From Thunnus maccoyii (lineage: Eukaryota > Chordata > Actinopteri > Scombriformes > Scombridae): a stretch of DNA of 64,000 nucleotides. Positions 39,049-52,159 of the stretch are shown here, piece by piece. Where the stretch lies: assembly GCF_910596095.1 (NCBI RefSeq), contig NC_056534.1:10418490-10482489 (forward strand), read 5' to 3'. Made by a program: the position numbers and the translations under genes. Positions within the stretch are counted from its first letter, which is position 1. The number at the start of each line of letters is the position of its first letter. A model generated the notes under the pieces. That model had not been told where the DNA came from. It searched no databases and saw nothing but the letters and a program-made list of their open reading frames with translations.

Positions 39049-42000
39049 ATGTGCACAGCGGCGGACAATAGAGAAATAATCATCCTCAGTGATGATGATG
39101 ATGAAGACTCTGACCATGACATATCATGCAGTGACCCCTCGGTTCTCATCGTGGAGGTGGAGGATGTGAAGAAGAGCGGTAACACCTGTATTTATTTAAT
39201 ACACCAGCCTTTGTATGTAGGTAGATTGGAAGTTATAAATAATAATAATAACTTTATATTGCACCTTCAAAAACAGAGTTTATAAACTGCTTTGACAGAC
39301 AAAACAACAGCAGGATAATCAGAAAGCAGCATAATAACAGAAAAAGAAAAGGAGACACTGATTCTGTTAGCTTTATCTACTCAAGCAGGTCGTTCCAAAG
39401 CCGAGGGGCTCTTATGGCAAAAGCACCGTCAACCCACCTGAGGATCTAAGACTGCGAACTGGCTCGTATGGGGTCAATATATCTGTTATGTAGCTTGGAG
39501 CCAGACCCAAACGTGCTTTAAAAATGATCAGTAAAGTCTTAGAAACGAACAGGAGCCAATGGAGAGAAGGATTAGGGTGATGTGATGTTGTTACAGTAAT
39601 AAATAATGACCAAATGCTCTTCTTCCTCTGTGTTTCAGACTGTGTGTTACCTCCCAGCGCGTTGGATGAAGACCTGGTCGTCACCTTCTCCCGTCGTGCT
39701 GAGGTGCTGCCTCACGCACGCTACGACTGTCCCATACATCCTTTCACGTGAGTTAACTGCCATGCACACTTGAACTACTGAACAGTTCGCCTTTTACCTC
39801 CCGAAACCAGCTTCATATAATCACACTACTTCTCTCCTGTGCTACTCAGGGCTACAGACAATGAGGTCAACGCTCCTGTGGCTGGAAATCAGCTCATTTG
39901 TGACCAGTGCTTCTGTTACATCTGTGACAAACTGGCGTCATCGGTATGTTGTTGATGTCGGAGTGTTTATAAAGAGTATCACTTGCTTACAGCTGATGAG
40001 CTGTGGGCCAAATGATAAATATCCAACTTACTTTTGTACTTTTTGTGATGAAAGTAATTAATTACAGCTGCAATGTAATTAATCACTGTTAATTACTCTT
40101 TTTCACACTGGTGTCCTCTGTGTGTGTGCGTGTGTGTGTGCGTGTGTGTGTGTGTGTGTTCAGTGTGTAATGTGGTGTCACAGTGGTGTGTGTCACTGCA
40201 ACAGCCACAAAAGGAGCAACTTCTGGAACGACCTCAGAAACAGTACGCTGCTGGGAGCTCTGAAGACTTTTAACCTCACTCTGTCTGAAATAGACGCTCA
40301 CCTCCGACGTGCAGGTACTCGCCCTCACACACAAACATGTACACATAGAGAGCACATTCACACTTATAATAACAAACACTGAACCGGTTGTTGTGTGACT
40401 GTAAGTTCATTACAGTCCTGTCTTTTCACTGTCTTGGATTTGTCCTCCTCTTGTCCAGAGACAATGCTGCAGAGCTTCAAAAGAGAGCTCTCTGTGCAGT
40501 TTTCTTCCTTCATGAAGGGAAAGACGTTAGAGGAATACGGTCTTTTGAACCATCAAGGCCTGATCCACGAGTGAGTGAAAACTACTGTCCACCCTCAGAT
40601 CCTCAGACACCATTAACATATCAGAAATCCAGTTTTAAAAAAAGTAGAGATGCACTGATTGCAATTTTCTTTGCCTGACCTGCCGATTCTGATTTTCTTT
40701 CTTTACAAGAACAATAATTGATAGCATACACAAACATTTTTGTAACTTTTCTTTAATGAAATATTGAAATTCAATTGTATGTTCATTAACTATTTAAATA
40801 ACTTACATTTTTCTTCTTGAAATTAGGCTTGTTCACCATGGTGATGGTTTTTTAAGTGTCTGATTTAGTTAATCGTTCCTCCACGACTTGTTCTGGATTT
40901 AAATGTATTACAAATTGCGAACTATGTGTCTTCTTCACTCACGCTGAAGAACTTCCACACAATCGACATGTGTGTGTGGCTGTACTGTCTGAGCCGCAGC
41001 TGCCGCTCTGTGCGTGATATGAAACATATTGCAGCTATGTGCGGAAAATATGATCTGCAAAAAATCGGATATATGAGACTGATCAGGGCCGGTCACCGGT
41101 CATGGCTGATTAGCTGAAAAGTGGCCAATATCGAGCAGTGGCCAAATGATCGGTGCATCTCCAGACAAAAGTCATCAAGTTATTCATCCTCATCAATTAA
41201 TGTCTGTTTCAAACTGAAGGGTCACCAAAGAGAAGAGAGAAATCTAATAATTATTTGACACCTAATCTTTTAAAAGTTTGTCACTTATGTTCAGTATGTG
41301 CCTTTTGAGAGGAGTCTACAGGCAGACTCTAAAGTGTTACACTTGCTGTGTCATCATTAATTCAAACTGCTGTCTGATGCAGTAAATAAAATAAATATAG
41401 GTATTGTTTGATTGCTATGTATTTGCTATAAATCCAGATGTTTGCTCCTGGAATGACGGCTGTCAAAAACGCCCAATGTGCTCTGTTAGAATACTTTACC
41501 CCGCTGAGAAAAACAGTGGTTCAGTAGTTTCAGTTAATTGTGTGACAGTGAGCATCAGTGAAAGACGGGAGCAGAGTGTCTGTTTTGGTGACTGTGTGCA
41601 GGTGTGCTGCACCACTAAAGAGCTGCTGCTGGTTAAAAAAAACTTCAGTGTTTTGTTAACATTGGGGTTGAAGAGAATCTGTCTAGACAGTCCGGCAACA
41701 ATCCACTCTGACATCCTCTCGATAGAAAATACGATACTATACAAATTATTATAGGAAACTATAACTAATAACTAAAATGTCCTATAAAAATATTATAGGA
41801 CATTTTCTTAATGTAGACGCGTTCAGCTGTAAAACTTATCTAAGTTGTCTCATTAATTTTAATGCAGGCCAAAAGTGAGCATTTTAAGTTGTGCAATGAA
41901 GGAGAAAATTGGTCAAATAGAACTTAATTATTAATATATAATAAATATTGAATCATGAAAAATGGTCAGAACTGCCATAAATTAAAATCTGACACTGATA

Positions 42001-45000
42001 ATACTTTGACAGTAGTACAGAAATTATAGTGAATATGATCGAAACCAGTAGAAGACATAACAGGCACTTGTGTTAATGTAAAGGTGATAATTGAGGATGT
42101 TGATGACATGACACAGACCAGATGTTGAGTAAAACTGAATAAAGTTAAATTTAGAATAATAAAATACACACACACACACACAACATACACTATGTGGACA
42201 CCAAAACATCTAAAACCATGTGACATAGCAGCCTGGACTCTAGTGGGAAGGCGTTCCACAATATTTGGAAACCTGCGGTGATTTACTCCCATCCAGTCAC
42301 AAGAACATTAGTGCGATCGACCACTGATCTCAGGTGATAAGACCCGGCTTTATGTTAATCCCTAAAGTGTTGGATGGGGGTTGATATCAGGACTCTGTGC
42401 AGGTCAGTCAAGTTCTTCTACACCAGTCTGTGAAAACCGTTTCTTCATGGAACTCGCTTTGTGCACCGAGGAAAACACAGTTTGTTGACACAAAGTTAGA
42501 AGCACACGATTGTATAATATATCACTGAATGCTGCATTACGACTTCCCTTCATTGGAATTAAGGGACTTATCCCAAACCATGAATAATAGCCCTAGAATA
42601 AAAGTGTACAAAAGTATGTGGACATACTTTTGGCCAAACTGTAGTAATATTTTAAGTCGGAGAATAGCTGACAGACAAACCTCATCATCTTTACAGCTGC
42701 TATTGAAAAAATGATACCAACAAATAAGAAGGGAAAAGGATCATTCCCAGTGACATTTTACCGTTCTGTCCCAACAGGCAGTGAAATGATTAACACACAA
42801 AGTGCAATTTTTGACCTTTTTTTTTAATTGTATTTTTTCCTGCAGTTACACGCCTGTGTATGAGAGCGTGTCATCGTTCCTGAACAAAGCAGATGAACAA
42901 GACGGCAGAGCTGCAGCCATCATGAGACTGGGAGCCGCTGAGGACTTTATCCGACATTTCCATGTCACAGGGTAAACACACACACACACACTAGATGAAT
43001 GGTTTTCTCCACAGTTTTGAATTGTCTGTGTAGTAATTTTCATTCGTTAATATGATTCTCCGCAGGACTTTCATCCTGCAGTCTCCCATGTCTAATGCTG
43101 CTGAGGCCAAAGTGGTGTTAATGCACAGGTAAAACACACTCACACAAAACCTCGTCTTGTGTCTATAAACCATTTACTTTGATGTTTTCCCATCTTGCAT
43201 TTGTGTTTGTGTTTGTGTTTTTTTTCCCAGGGTAGTAGCATCAGTGCAGAGACAGATGGTAATGGCTGATTTTACCTCACAGTTCATCCACAAACTGCAG
43301 GATTTTTACAAAAGATTCAATTTCCCCCCTGAGCTGAGGAGCATGAGGAACAGGTGAGTGTGTTTAAAATATTCCTGTGAGACTTGTGTGTGTGTGTGTT
43401 TCCTGTTTATCTCCGAGCCTTTTCATGTGTTATCATAACTTCATGTTTGTGTGCTCCAGCCTGTGTGTGCGTCCCTGGGATGACGTCCTGCTGGTGTCTG
43501 TAATGAAGGGGCAGAATGTGTCGGGTGTCCGCAAAGACAAAGGCAAGAAGGACGTCCTGATTGAACAGATCTCTGTAGTTTTACTGAGGACAGAACTTCT
43601 ACAGCATCAGCACAGGTACAGAATAGATACACCACACACACACAAACCTTCTCCAGCTAGATTTCTCCTGGAGAGAGCCGGTTTCTTGGCTGTGTTTATA
43701 TTTAACCAGGTTTATAATCACCCTCTGACATGTGAGCATGTGCATGACCAAGACTTCAGACAGGGAAAGTATCTGCTGTGACAACAGAGCAGCAGGATGA
43801 AATGAAAAATCATTACACCACATTACAAACCATGCACTCTCAGAGCATGTAAGTCAAATGCTCTGTCACACACACACACACACAAACAAATAATTGTGAA
43901 CCAGCTTGTATCACTAAAATACACTTTAAGAAGTTAGCCATGGTTGCTAAATGACATTACTGACCTGCTGTGCCAGTAATCTCTGTGCCTCTAAACGCCG
44001 ATTTCCTGCGTAACCTGACTTCTCAGAGCAACGTGGTTTCTTGTGTCCATGACTCTTTCACACATGTACTGTACACTTGTGATAATCGAATAATTGTTTA
44101 AGGAGTTGTTTAAGCGAAAATTGTACAAATTAATCAGTTCCAGCTACCCCTGGTTTACTCTTCTATGATAATAAACCAGTTGTGTTTGGATTTTGGACTG
44201 TTAGTTGGACAAATCAAAACATTTGAAAATTAACCACTTGCTCTGGGAATATTTTTTTCACAATTCACTGATACTTTACAGAGCGCACAAAGCCTAGACA
44301 TTTACAACTGCTAATAAAACCAAACCTGGCTTTGTCATGTCTGCAGGTACAGAGAGTTGTGCCGCTACCTACGAGTTGTCCAGACTGATGAACCCAAACT
44401 GTGAGTATGTTTGTGATCAAATAACGACAAATTCTTTTCATTTTTTTTCCTCTTGAATGAAGTATAAGCGTGTTTAATTTCACTTTTTCTTTGACAAAGA
44501 TGGTCTCTTAAGTGTGAGTTAGCATGGAGAGAAAACTGAGATTTCAGAGTTATTGTTCCCAAAGCCAGACAGTTACTGCACTATTAATCTAGTGACTGTG
44601 GTTGCTGATGCAGTGTGGAACATCTACTTTATTTCAATTTTGTGGGCTTGATGATAAATCATGTTGACACAGAGTACATTCCTTCTGCAGTTTAATGATA
44701 AAATTGTAAATCTTTGCCTATAAATGGAATAGATTGATGACACTGCTGAGGAAGATATTTTATAATTATTCCCTCAAACAGAGGAGGAAAAATTATAAGA
44801 TTTTCCTATGTTGCAGTTTCCATCATTAAAATCACTTCCTCTATCCAGTAATGTTTTTTTGGATCCTTTAACCATTTTTAGTAACATTTTTGGATGATTA
44901 ATTTGAGTTTTGTTTAGTAAATTTATTGTGTTACAAGAAATCTGACAATATTCCAAAAACTGAACATGTGCTGCTAAAACATTATTCTGAAATTTACATG

Positions 45001-48000
45001 AATATTTAAATACGGAAACAAAGTACATGAAGGTTCAGGCCTCATGTTAAAAATGAAAGATCAAATCAAATTAAAATCTTGTGGATATTTATATATTTAA
45101 ATGTTTTTTTTTTGACTTGATGCATTTGATTTTGTTTTTGGTAGCTTGCAGCAGGTACAAGACCTCATCCCTTTCTTCATGTGCATGGACGGGGACTTTA
45201 CATCGGCTGTGCAGAGTTCGCTCTCATCGGTGAACAGCCCCGCCTCCCGCTTCACTCCAAGCCTCTTCTTCCTTTACCTCCGCATCTTTGAAACAGCAAC
45301 TGCACCAAATCTGACGGTCAGTCAGCCCGCACAGCTCTGCAGTTCTGACGCAGAATGGAAGCCAATTAAAGGTCAGACAGGGATATATTATAACATCACC
45401 ATTTTCACTTACAATCCTCATGAAAAGGATTTCCTTGTAAGAAGTTTAACCCTCCCTCCTTTGTAGATGCTGCACCACTGAAGCCTGCTGAGCTGGTCAA
45501 GTTTGCTCTCAGCGTTCAGAGATGCTGCTCAGCTGTTTACACAGATGTAAGTCATCTTATCGGACGAGACCTGGAGAGATTTGTGCTTTTGTCATCTGTA
45601 TAACTACTGTACTCTACTGTAAATGTAACGGCTATCTCTGTGGTCTTACTCAGTTTTAAAGGAGAAGTTGTGTTGTAAAACAATAGTCAAGTGCCCAAAG
45701 GAACATTGACACATGATTTATTGCTTTAATCATACTGACCATTTAGAAATCCCTTCATAATACACTTACAATGAAAGTGACGAGGGACGAAATCCACGTT
45801 GGGCTTTTAGGAAAGTGTGATGGGCAATTTTTTTTACATGTCAACCGATTAATCCATTAATCAATAATTTGATTAATTCAGTTTATTTGATAATGTAACG
45901 AGTCTAAAGCCATGCTAGCAGCTCTGTGAGACTGTACTCAAGCTAACATGCTCACAATGACAATGCTACATGCAGGTATAAAGTTTACTGCTCACCATCT
46001 TAGTTTAGTGTGTTAGCATGCTAACATTTATACACTTAATTTATAACATTTCATAAACCAAAGTATTGGACAATTTTGACATTTTTATACTGAAAACCTT
46101 TAAAATGACACATTGATGGAGCTGAAAGGCAGCGGCCTGGCCATCAGGACCAGTTTGGGCTTCATGGTTTTGCTCAAGGCTTTGCCTACATTTAGTTTTA
46201 TGCTGATTTATACGATAATCTGATATGTGCTCGGACCTGCACGTCTTTGAGAAGCAGCCTCTAGTTTGTGTCTTATGAATAGTTTAAACATTGTTTATGA
46301 AATGTGTGATATAGATAAAGTTTGCCTCGCGTGTCAGAAAGTAAAATACCTGCACGTTTCTATCTTGTTCCCAATTTATTCTACATGATCGACCACAAAT
46401 GATGCTCCTCCTGCATAGAATTTATTGATGTATATGTGTGTGTGCTTCATGATGATGTGACTGTACATCTTCCTCATGCAGTCTCAGTGTTGGACCCTTT
46501 TACTCACAATCGTTAACACACCTTGTGATTCACTCAACGGTCTACCAGCACCCACCCCGGAGTTTCTAAACGTATGTTTTTCTTGTTCGTTGACTCCCCT
46601 GTTCTTTTGATAATTCTCCATTTTATTAATCATTTTGTTTCAGTTGTTCTCAACTGTTTTCTCTCTGTCCTTCAGGAAGCGAAGGATGTTGTAAATTCGA
46701 TTCTGCTCGACCAGTCCTGCTCCAACATACAGATCCCACGATTCTTCCAGATGGTACGAATGTTTAGATGAACACGAGCACTCAAACTCATCAATGTTAC
46801 GACTGGGTAGGGTAAATGTTAAACTGTTGGTATGTGTGTGTGTTGTTGTGTTTACAGGTGTACCCAGATCATGCCTTGTTGCTGTTGGTAACAGGGGCTT
46901 TAGGTCTGAGAATCCTTCATGCTGCTCTGAATCCAGCACTCCCTCTGCTCAACACTTTTAAGGTAAATGTTAGATGTCACATTTCTGTCTGTGCACATTT
47001 AATCCAAACAGCTACGTTCCCTGACTCTCACACTGTTTTTTGTCTTTAGAGTTGGAACAGTTAGTCAATTAATCGATTAGTCGATGCAACTGTTTTGATA
47101 ATCCATCAATCATTTCAGTCATTTTTCAAGCAAAAAGGCAAAATATATGTTGGTTCCAGCTTCTGAGATGTGAGGATTTTCTGCATGTTATCATAGTAAA
47201 TGAAACATTTTGTGGTTTGGGACTGTTGGTTGGATAAAACAAGTATTTTAAAGACATCACTTTGTACTCTTGTAATCTGTGATGTGAGGTGGAGGTCACT
47301 ACTTTGTCACATTTCAAAGACTGAACAATTAATACAGAAAATGATCAGCAGATTAATTGGTAATGAACATAAAACACAGAAGGATGTTATTAATAGAATA
47401 TATCACTACTATATGCAGTGATAATTTGATAACCAGATTAAGGTGAAACTCAAAACATTAAAGTTACATTACCCAGCTGACATAGTCGCTAATAAATTGC
47501 ACTGTTACAATCTGCTTATAAGTGATTGAAATAATGCAGCGGTAAAACGTATCTTGAACATCAGCCTGCAGTGAGTGGATGGATGGTTATACGTAAACGA
47601 GGTGCCTTTGTCACTCCATCTAGTTATCTTTAGGACAGCTCATCATCCGAATGATCTTTCTGTCTTGCAGGAGAACACGTGGGCTCTCAGGTGGTTGTGG
47701 GACAATCTGTCCTCCAGCACAGACCGCTGCAGTAGCTTCTTACAGGAGATCAAACAGGAGATGGAAAACACAACAGGTGTGTGGACGTCTTCACTTTGTT
47801 CTTAGGTCCGCTTTTCTTTTTTCTTTTTTTTTTAAAGAGAATTGGATCAATTCACTAAACTCAAATTTGCTCCAAGTGCTGAAACCTCAAAAATAGGTTC
47901 AGTTCAACAGAACAACAGTTCTCCAATTACATTGATTTGTCAATGATTTATTTAATGCACTCTGGATGACTAAGTGAAGGTGCTGACCATGAACATCCTC

Positions 48001-51000
48001 GGTTCACATCAGGCTGTGGAAATGATTGCATATCCTTCCCTACCTATCCCTCTCCTCATTTGCTGTCATCTCTATGCTGTATATATTCATTTTGGGGGCA
48101 TTTAATGTCTTTATCATATAAAATAATGATAAAATGAATTTCAAGTCACCTGCAACCTTTGGTGACTCCGAGTGGTAACATGTAGGAACTGCATTTACAT
48201 GCAACCCCACAAGTTCACAGCACAGCCGACATCACTGCTCCCTAAAGGCCTCAGTATGCTTCAAACAAAGTGCCTATCTCATTGTCTAAGTGTGATTTCA
48301 GACAGAAGGCAAAGCAAATTTTTGCCTTGTGTCATTTGTGTGAAATTTGATTGCTGTGTTATTTGTACAGTCTGTGTTTATTTGGTTTATGCTGTAGCTG
48401 TAAGCTCCATAGCGTAGTGCAGACTGACCGTGTGTGTGGGAGTATTTGTGTTTAAACTCCAGTTCTTTCTTTTTCAACGTTTATGAAGCAGCGGCCTGTT
48501 TCACCAAATTTGGAACATTTATGAAACGGGACAGTTTGATAGAATATTTGCAATCTGTATCTAAGCAGCGCTCGCAAATCCCCGTCATGAAACAGGCTCC
48601 AGATACATAAAACCCCACCATTAGTTTCTTGCCCACGTTGAAATGTTTTCAATTTGCACAGACCATAGACTGTATAAAAATAATGGGTGTAGCCACCCGT
48701 TATGAAGCCTCGAGTGTGGCATTTTGACCATCGCCATCTTGGTTTTTTTTTTGTTTGTTTTTTTTTTAGCCAGAAGTGATGAGAAGTGAACATATTTGGA
48801 TGAGAGCATGGGGCCGGGCAGGAGCTCCTCAGGGTCCAAATACAGCACATCATGCACCTCCGTGGTAGCGTCTTGTCAATCACAAGGTAGCCCCGCCCTA
48901 AAGCATACGCTGCTTTATCGTCTATTTTACTCTAAATGGGACTATAATTTACAAAACGAACATCATGCTGTATTGAAGAAGACTTGAAACTAGTGATTGA
49001 GACCATAAACTCATTAGGAAAGCGTTTACTGAGGTAATAAATCAAATGAGAAGTAGGGTCATTTTCTCATAGACTTCTATAGAAACGGATTTCTTTTTGG
49101 AGCCAGTGGAGACGCCCCCTGATGACCATTAAAGAAAATGCAGGTTTAAGACACTTGCGTGTCTTCTCACAAGTCGCACAATCCCAAGTTAAGCTGCAGC
49201 TAATCGTGTCTTCCCATCAACTCTGTGTGCAATTTCGTTGCCTCTCACTCTGCTTTTTGTTGACACTGGAAGTGAAAGTGTGGCTTTATCTCACAATTTC
49301 TGTAACTTTCCGAAACCAATATTCCGATTACTGATATTTCGAGCAGTAGTTGGCCAGGTGTGAAAGTAAGCAGTATTTTCTCAAAATATCTTTTGTTTTC
49401 ATTCACACTTCTGCTTCTGTCAGTTTCTGTGCCAAATGCGACTATATCGATGCCTTCAAGGGGAGACTGCCTGAAAGCGCGCGCTGTTCCACCTCGTGTC
49501 TCGCCTCTCTGGCTGCAGGCTTTTCGCTCCACTTTCGTCTGTGGCTGTTTGGAGCAGAAATAATCACTTTTTTTTTTTTTCAGACGACACATCATTTGAA
49601 GCATATTGAGAGGAAAAACACGTTGAATACATTTCTTAGCATAAGATTATTCACACAGCCTTTAGGCAAGTGTGTTAAAACCTGCATTTTTTTTCCTTTT
49701 TTTTTTTTTTTTTTTTATTGCCTCATCTTACTACCGTTTTAAGGATGCATTTACCACGACTAACTTCCTGCCTTCTGCAGTCAGCAGAGATGTGTATCAC
49801 GTTGCCTCTCTGCTCCTGGTGTAAACGATGGAGCACGAGATAAAAACACACAACGACACGCTCATCTAAATATTTCTCTTCAGTGCTACTAGTGGTCAAA
49901 AACTCTTGAGGGTGTTTGTAAGTGAAGATGAAAGAACAGCTGTGTGCAAAAAAACAGCTGCCATGTGGTACGACGTAACCGCGTAACATTGGTTGTCTTT
50001 GTTTCTCTGTCACACTCAGATGAGGAGAATTTGTTACCCTTTCTTCAATCCATCATACCCACTCTGTCTTCTTCAGCAAAAGACTGGGACCAGTAAGTCA
50101 TATTTAATTTCTAACTTTTTGGAACAAAAGCTCTGCAGCCTCTCGAGGTATTAAAGACCTGCTGCAGCGTTTCGATTTTCCTTTTTTTTTTATAGTGGAT
50201 TTTAAAAGGTAGTAAGACAGAATCTGATCTGTTGCCTTTTTTCCATGTGCTTCCCTGATGACGTGGTGGTGATCAGCACCTACTGTAAGTTGTTCTGTCA
50301 TATGTGGTGATATTTGCTTTGCAGTCTGAGGTGTTGATTTAACCCTCCGTGTCTCTCCTCCTCCTGCAGGCAGCCCAGCAGCCATTAAACTCCGCTCCTC
50401 CCTACTGAAGGCCCCATCACAGTGTCAGCTGTAAGTCACACAACTCTCATCTTTCCAGCAGTTCCTTCCTTTTCAATTCACTTTTAAAGGAAAAGTCTAT
50501 TTCTTAATTGTGGTGGGTAATAAATATTTACTTTGAAAGCAAACTGTAAATTAACAACATGTGGAGTTTTCATCCACAAAAACATTTTGTGTGTATCCTT
50601 CAGACTAGACTAATGTGTTGAATTCCTCATAAAGCAGCTGTAAAGCAGATTTATTTATTCATTTTAAAACAGCATTGTTTACGTCGAATAAGTCGTCCTC
50701 CTGTCTTTTGCGAGTGCATTGCTAGATTTCTTGGCCCATTAGCGCCATCAGCTGTCTAACAGCGGGATAGCATGAAACCGGCGGAAGTTGTGTGTCAGTG
50801 TTTTCCTCCTTCAAATTCAGGTTTCCATCTTGTTTCGGGTGCTGTTTTTTTTTAGCGCCCCCCCCCCCCCCCCCCCCATCTGCGGTTCAGGTTAGGTTAT
50901 GGTTTGGCATAGCTGAGATTACTGGTTGAGTTTAGGATAAGGTAAGAGGAAACTCATAACGATGCACTGATGACTCTCTTTCTCTCCTTATAACAATTCT

Positions 51001-51862
51001 GAAACCTAAACTCATGATATCGGGTGATGTGGAGGAGAGCCAGACTGACAAATTGGTCGCATATATTGGCCGTTTATGTCAGGTGATAAATGACAAAAAA
51101 AATTGAAGTACAGAAATGCCGCAGATATGTCATGAAACAGTGTCACTATTATCTATTTTGTCTACCAGAGACAAGTCATAAGTTTATTTTCCAACTGTTG
51201 AAACATCCTGACTGCTACGTTTCTGGGTCTAAATTGTTAAAAAAAAAAAAAAAAAAAAAAATTTAAGGGAGCCTTATCAAAAATGTTTATTTATGTTATG
51301 AGTTGTCAAGAAAATTAATATCAACTGATAGATCATTATTTCTTCTTCTTCTTCTTCTTCTTCTTCTTCTTCTTCTTCTAATTATCGATATTGGCCTCAT
51401 AAATCCTGTAGCTGTCGGACTAAAATATGGAGTACTGATTTTTTTTTTTTTTTTTTTTTTTTAATGTATTTTCAATTTCCAACCTGTGTTCTTCACTATG
51501 TGGAAATGATGAAGATCATTCTTTAATGTGTAAGATAACACAAAGCTGGAACCAATGTGTTTTTAGTCTACAACATTTAATTATATTGATCTAGAAGGTT
51601 TATAAAACCACATTATTACAAAGACTAAGACTAAGAAATTTATTTTACATGGCGTCTACCTGATATGTTAATAAGGACCCTCTCGGTGTGAGTATGATCC
51701 ATCATATTAGATCAGTGCACAAATGTGAGGAGTTGTTTGGCTTCTTAACTCAATAAGTTATTTTCTGTCTGTATTATGTGTCATAATATTATTTTATCTC
51801 TCCTCAGGGCTGATGCTGTCACATTATTAGCTCCATTTGCACCTAAAATTGCAAAATTGTAA
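39049..51862 (+). CDS. Unnamed nuclear-type protein with SUMO-interaction-like motif and Cys/His cluster, about 662 residues
   Basis: Nineteen exons with unbroken phase: 39049-39178, 39639-39747, 39850-39943, 40164-40314, 40459-40570, 42846-42971, 43066-43128, 43231-43353, 43460-43615, 44347-44400, 45145-45371, 45467-45546, 46482-46571, 46676-46753, 46858-46962, 47671-47776, 50020-50092, 50374-50430, 51808-51862. The N-terminus has [16 protein letters not shown], a hydrophobic core followed by acids as in type SIMs. Residues about 90-130 hold [18 protein letters not shown], then [18 protein letters not shown], a probable zinc-binding cluster. The rest is helical-looking, without a domain I can name ([48 protein letters not shown]-like). 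Orthologues seem likely in other fishes, but I do not know a symbol. The stop used here (TAA, 51860-51862) reads through a splice donor; an alternative 3' exon at 51966 is out of frame (see findings). Confidence 0.75.
39375..39580 (-). mobile_element. LINE fragment, 3' end of a reverse-transcriptase ORF (L2/Rex1/CR1-like)
   Basis: On the minus strand the frame reads [40 protein letters not shown], then [15 protein letters not shown] in another frame. These are the signature end phrases of fish L2/Rex1-type ORFs. It is short, frameshifted and intronic. Confidence 0.75.
40111..40160. repeat. (GT)n microsatellite abutting a splice acceptor
   Basis: GT repeat with two GC interruptions, directly followed by TTCAG and the exon at 40164. 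Confidence 0.9.
40645..41163. mobile_element. Non-autonomous DNA transposon with TAGAGATGCACTGAT ends
   Basis: Left end TAGAGATGCACTGATTG pairs with right end GATCGGTGCATCTCCA (15-bp inverted repeats, two mismatches). The interior includes ACCTGCCGATTCTGATTTTC and GGGCCGGTCACCGGTCATGG-type phrases known from fish repeats. Target duplication is unclear. Confidence 0.65.
42188..42640. mobile_element. Decayed teleost DNA-transposon-like repeat
   Basis: Begins CACTATGTGGACACC and ends GTATGTGGACATACTTTTGG. The interior retains GGGAAGGCGTTCCACAATAT, TCAGGACTCTGTGCAGGTCA and GAACTCGCTTTGTGCACCGA, phrases shared with an abundant fish repeat related to Tc1-type sequences. It has no intact frame. Confidence 0.55.
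45656..45830. mobile_element. Half copy of the 7336-7983 MITE family
   Basis: TTAAAGGAGAAGTTGTGTTG, AAAACAATAGTCA, AATCATACTGACCATT and CCCTTCATAATACACTTACA follow the same order as the arms of the element at 7336-7983. The right half is missing or too diverged to see. Confidence 0.55.
47048..47372 (+). mobile_element. GATTAATCG interspersed repeat copy
   Basis: GAACAGTTAGTCAATTAATCGATTAGTCGA, then TTGGTTCCAGCTTCTGAGATGT and GTTTGGGACTGTTGGTTGGA, match the family at 31954-32245. It is intronic in the unnamed gene. Confidence 0.65.
48655..49165 (+). mobile_element. Teleost interspersed repeat (CATAGACTGTATAAAAATAATGG type)
   Basis: Starts CCATAGACTGTATAAAAA, carries GACCATCGCCATCTTGG and AGCCAGAAGTGATGAGAAGTG, and ends GGAGCCAGTGGAGACGCCCC...GCAGGTTTAAGACACTTGCG. 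These are set phrases of a common fish repeat. Open frames across it are transposon sequence. It lies in the 47776-50020 intron. Confidence 0.6.
50858..51462. repeat. Low-complexity tracts: poly-C, poly-A, (TTC)n, poly-T
   Basis: C-run at about 50859-50877, A-run at 51238-51261, TTC repeat at about 51341-51379, T-run at about 51440-51462. All lie in the intron between exons 50374-50430 and 51808-51862. Confidence 0.9.
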
Positions 51863-51965
51863 GTGTAATAAGTCGAATTTGTATTATAAGTGGTCCAAAT
51901 GAATTTATCAAAGAAGTGCTTCTAACATCAAATAATTGTTGTTTTTTGTCATTGTGTGTTTATAG

Positions 51966-52153
51966 CTGAGCCTCTTCCTGCAGACCTGTGAAAGTCCTGA
52001 AACACTGAAGTGGCAGCAGGACGGCTCTGCTCACCTGGCAGAGTATTTAGAGTACGAACTGTCTGTCGTCCTGCTCATAACTACAGTTCAGTTCCTTCAT
52101 ACCCCCCCTCAGTCCAGCGGAGCGTTGATGAATGTGTGTGGAGCTGAAACATA
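51966..52153 (+). other. Candidate 3' coding exon, one base out of frame
   Basis: After a TTTATAG acceptor, an open frame reads LSLFLQTCESPETLKWQQDG...LAEYLEYELSVVLL and ends with TAA near 52153. Its composition resembles the preceding gene and it would extend it naturally, but the splice phase from 51858 gives TTC-TGA instead. Confidence 0.4.
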
Positions 52154-52159
52154 AATAAC

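Noticed and set aside
48452-48883. 143-codon minus-strand frame
   Set aside because: Largely covers the teleost interspersed repeat at 48655-49165; no domain.
49350-49742. 130-codon plus-strand frame
   Set aside because: Intronic, ends in poly-F from a T-run, no homology pattern; the protein-coding exons on either side splice past it.
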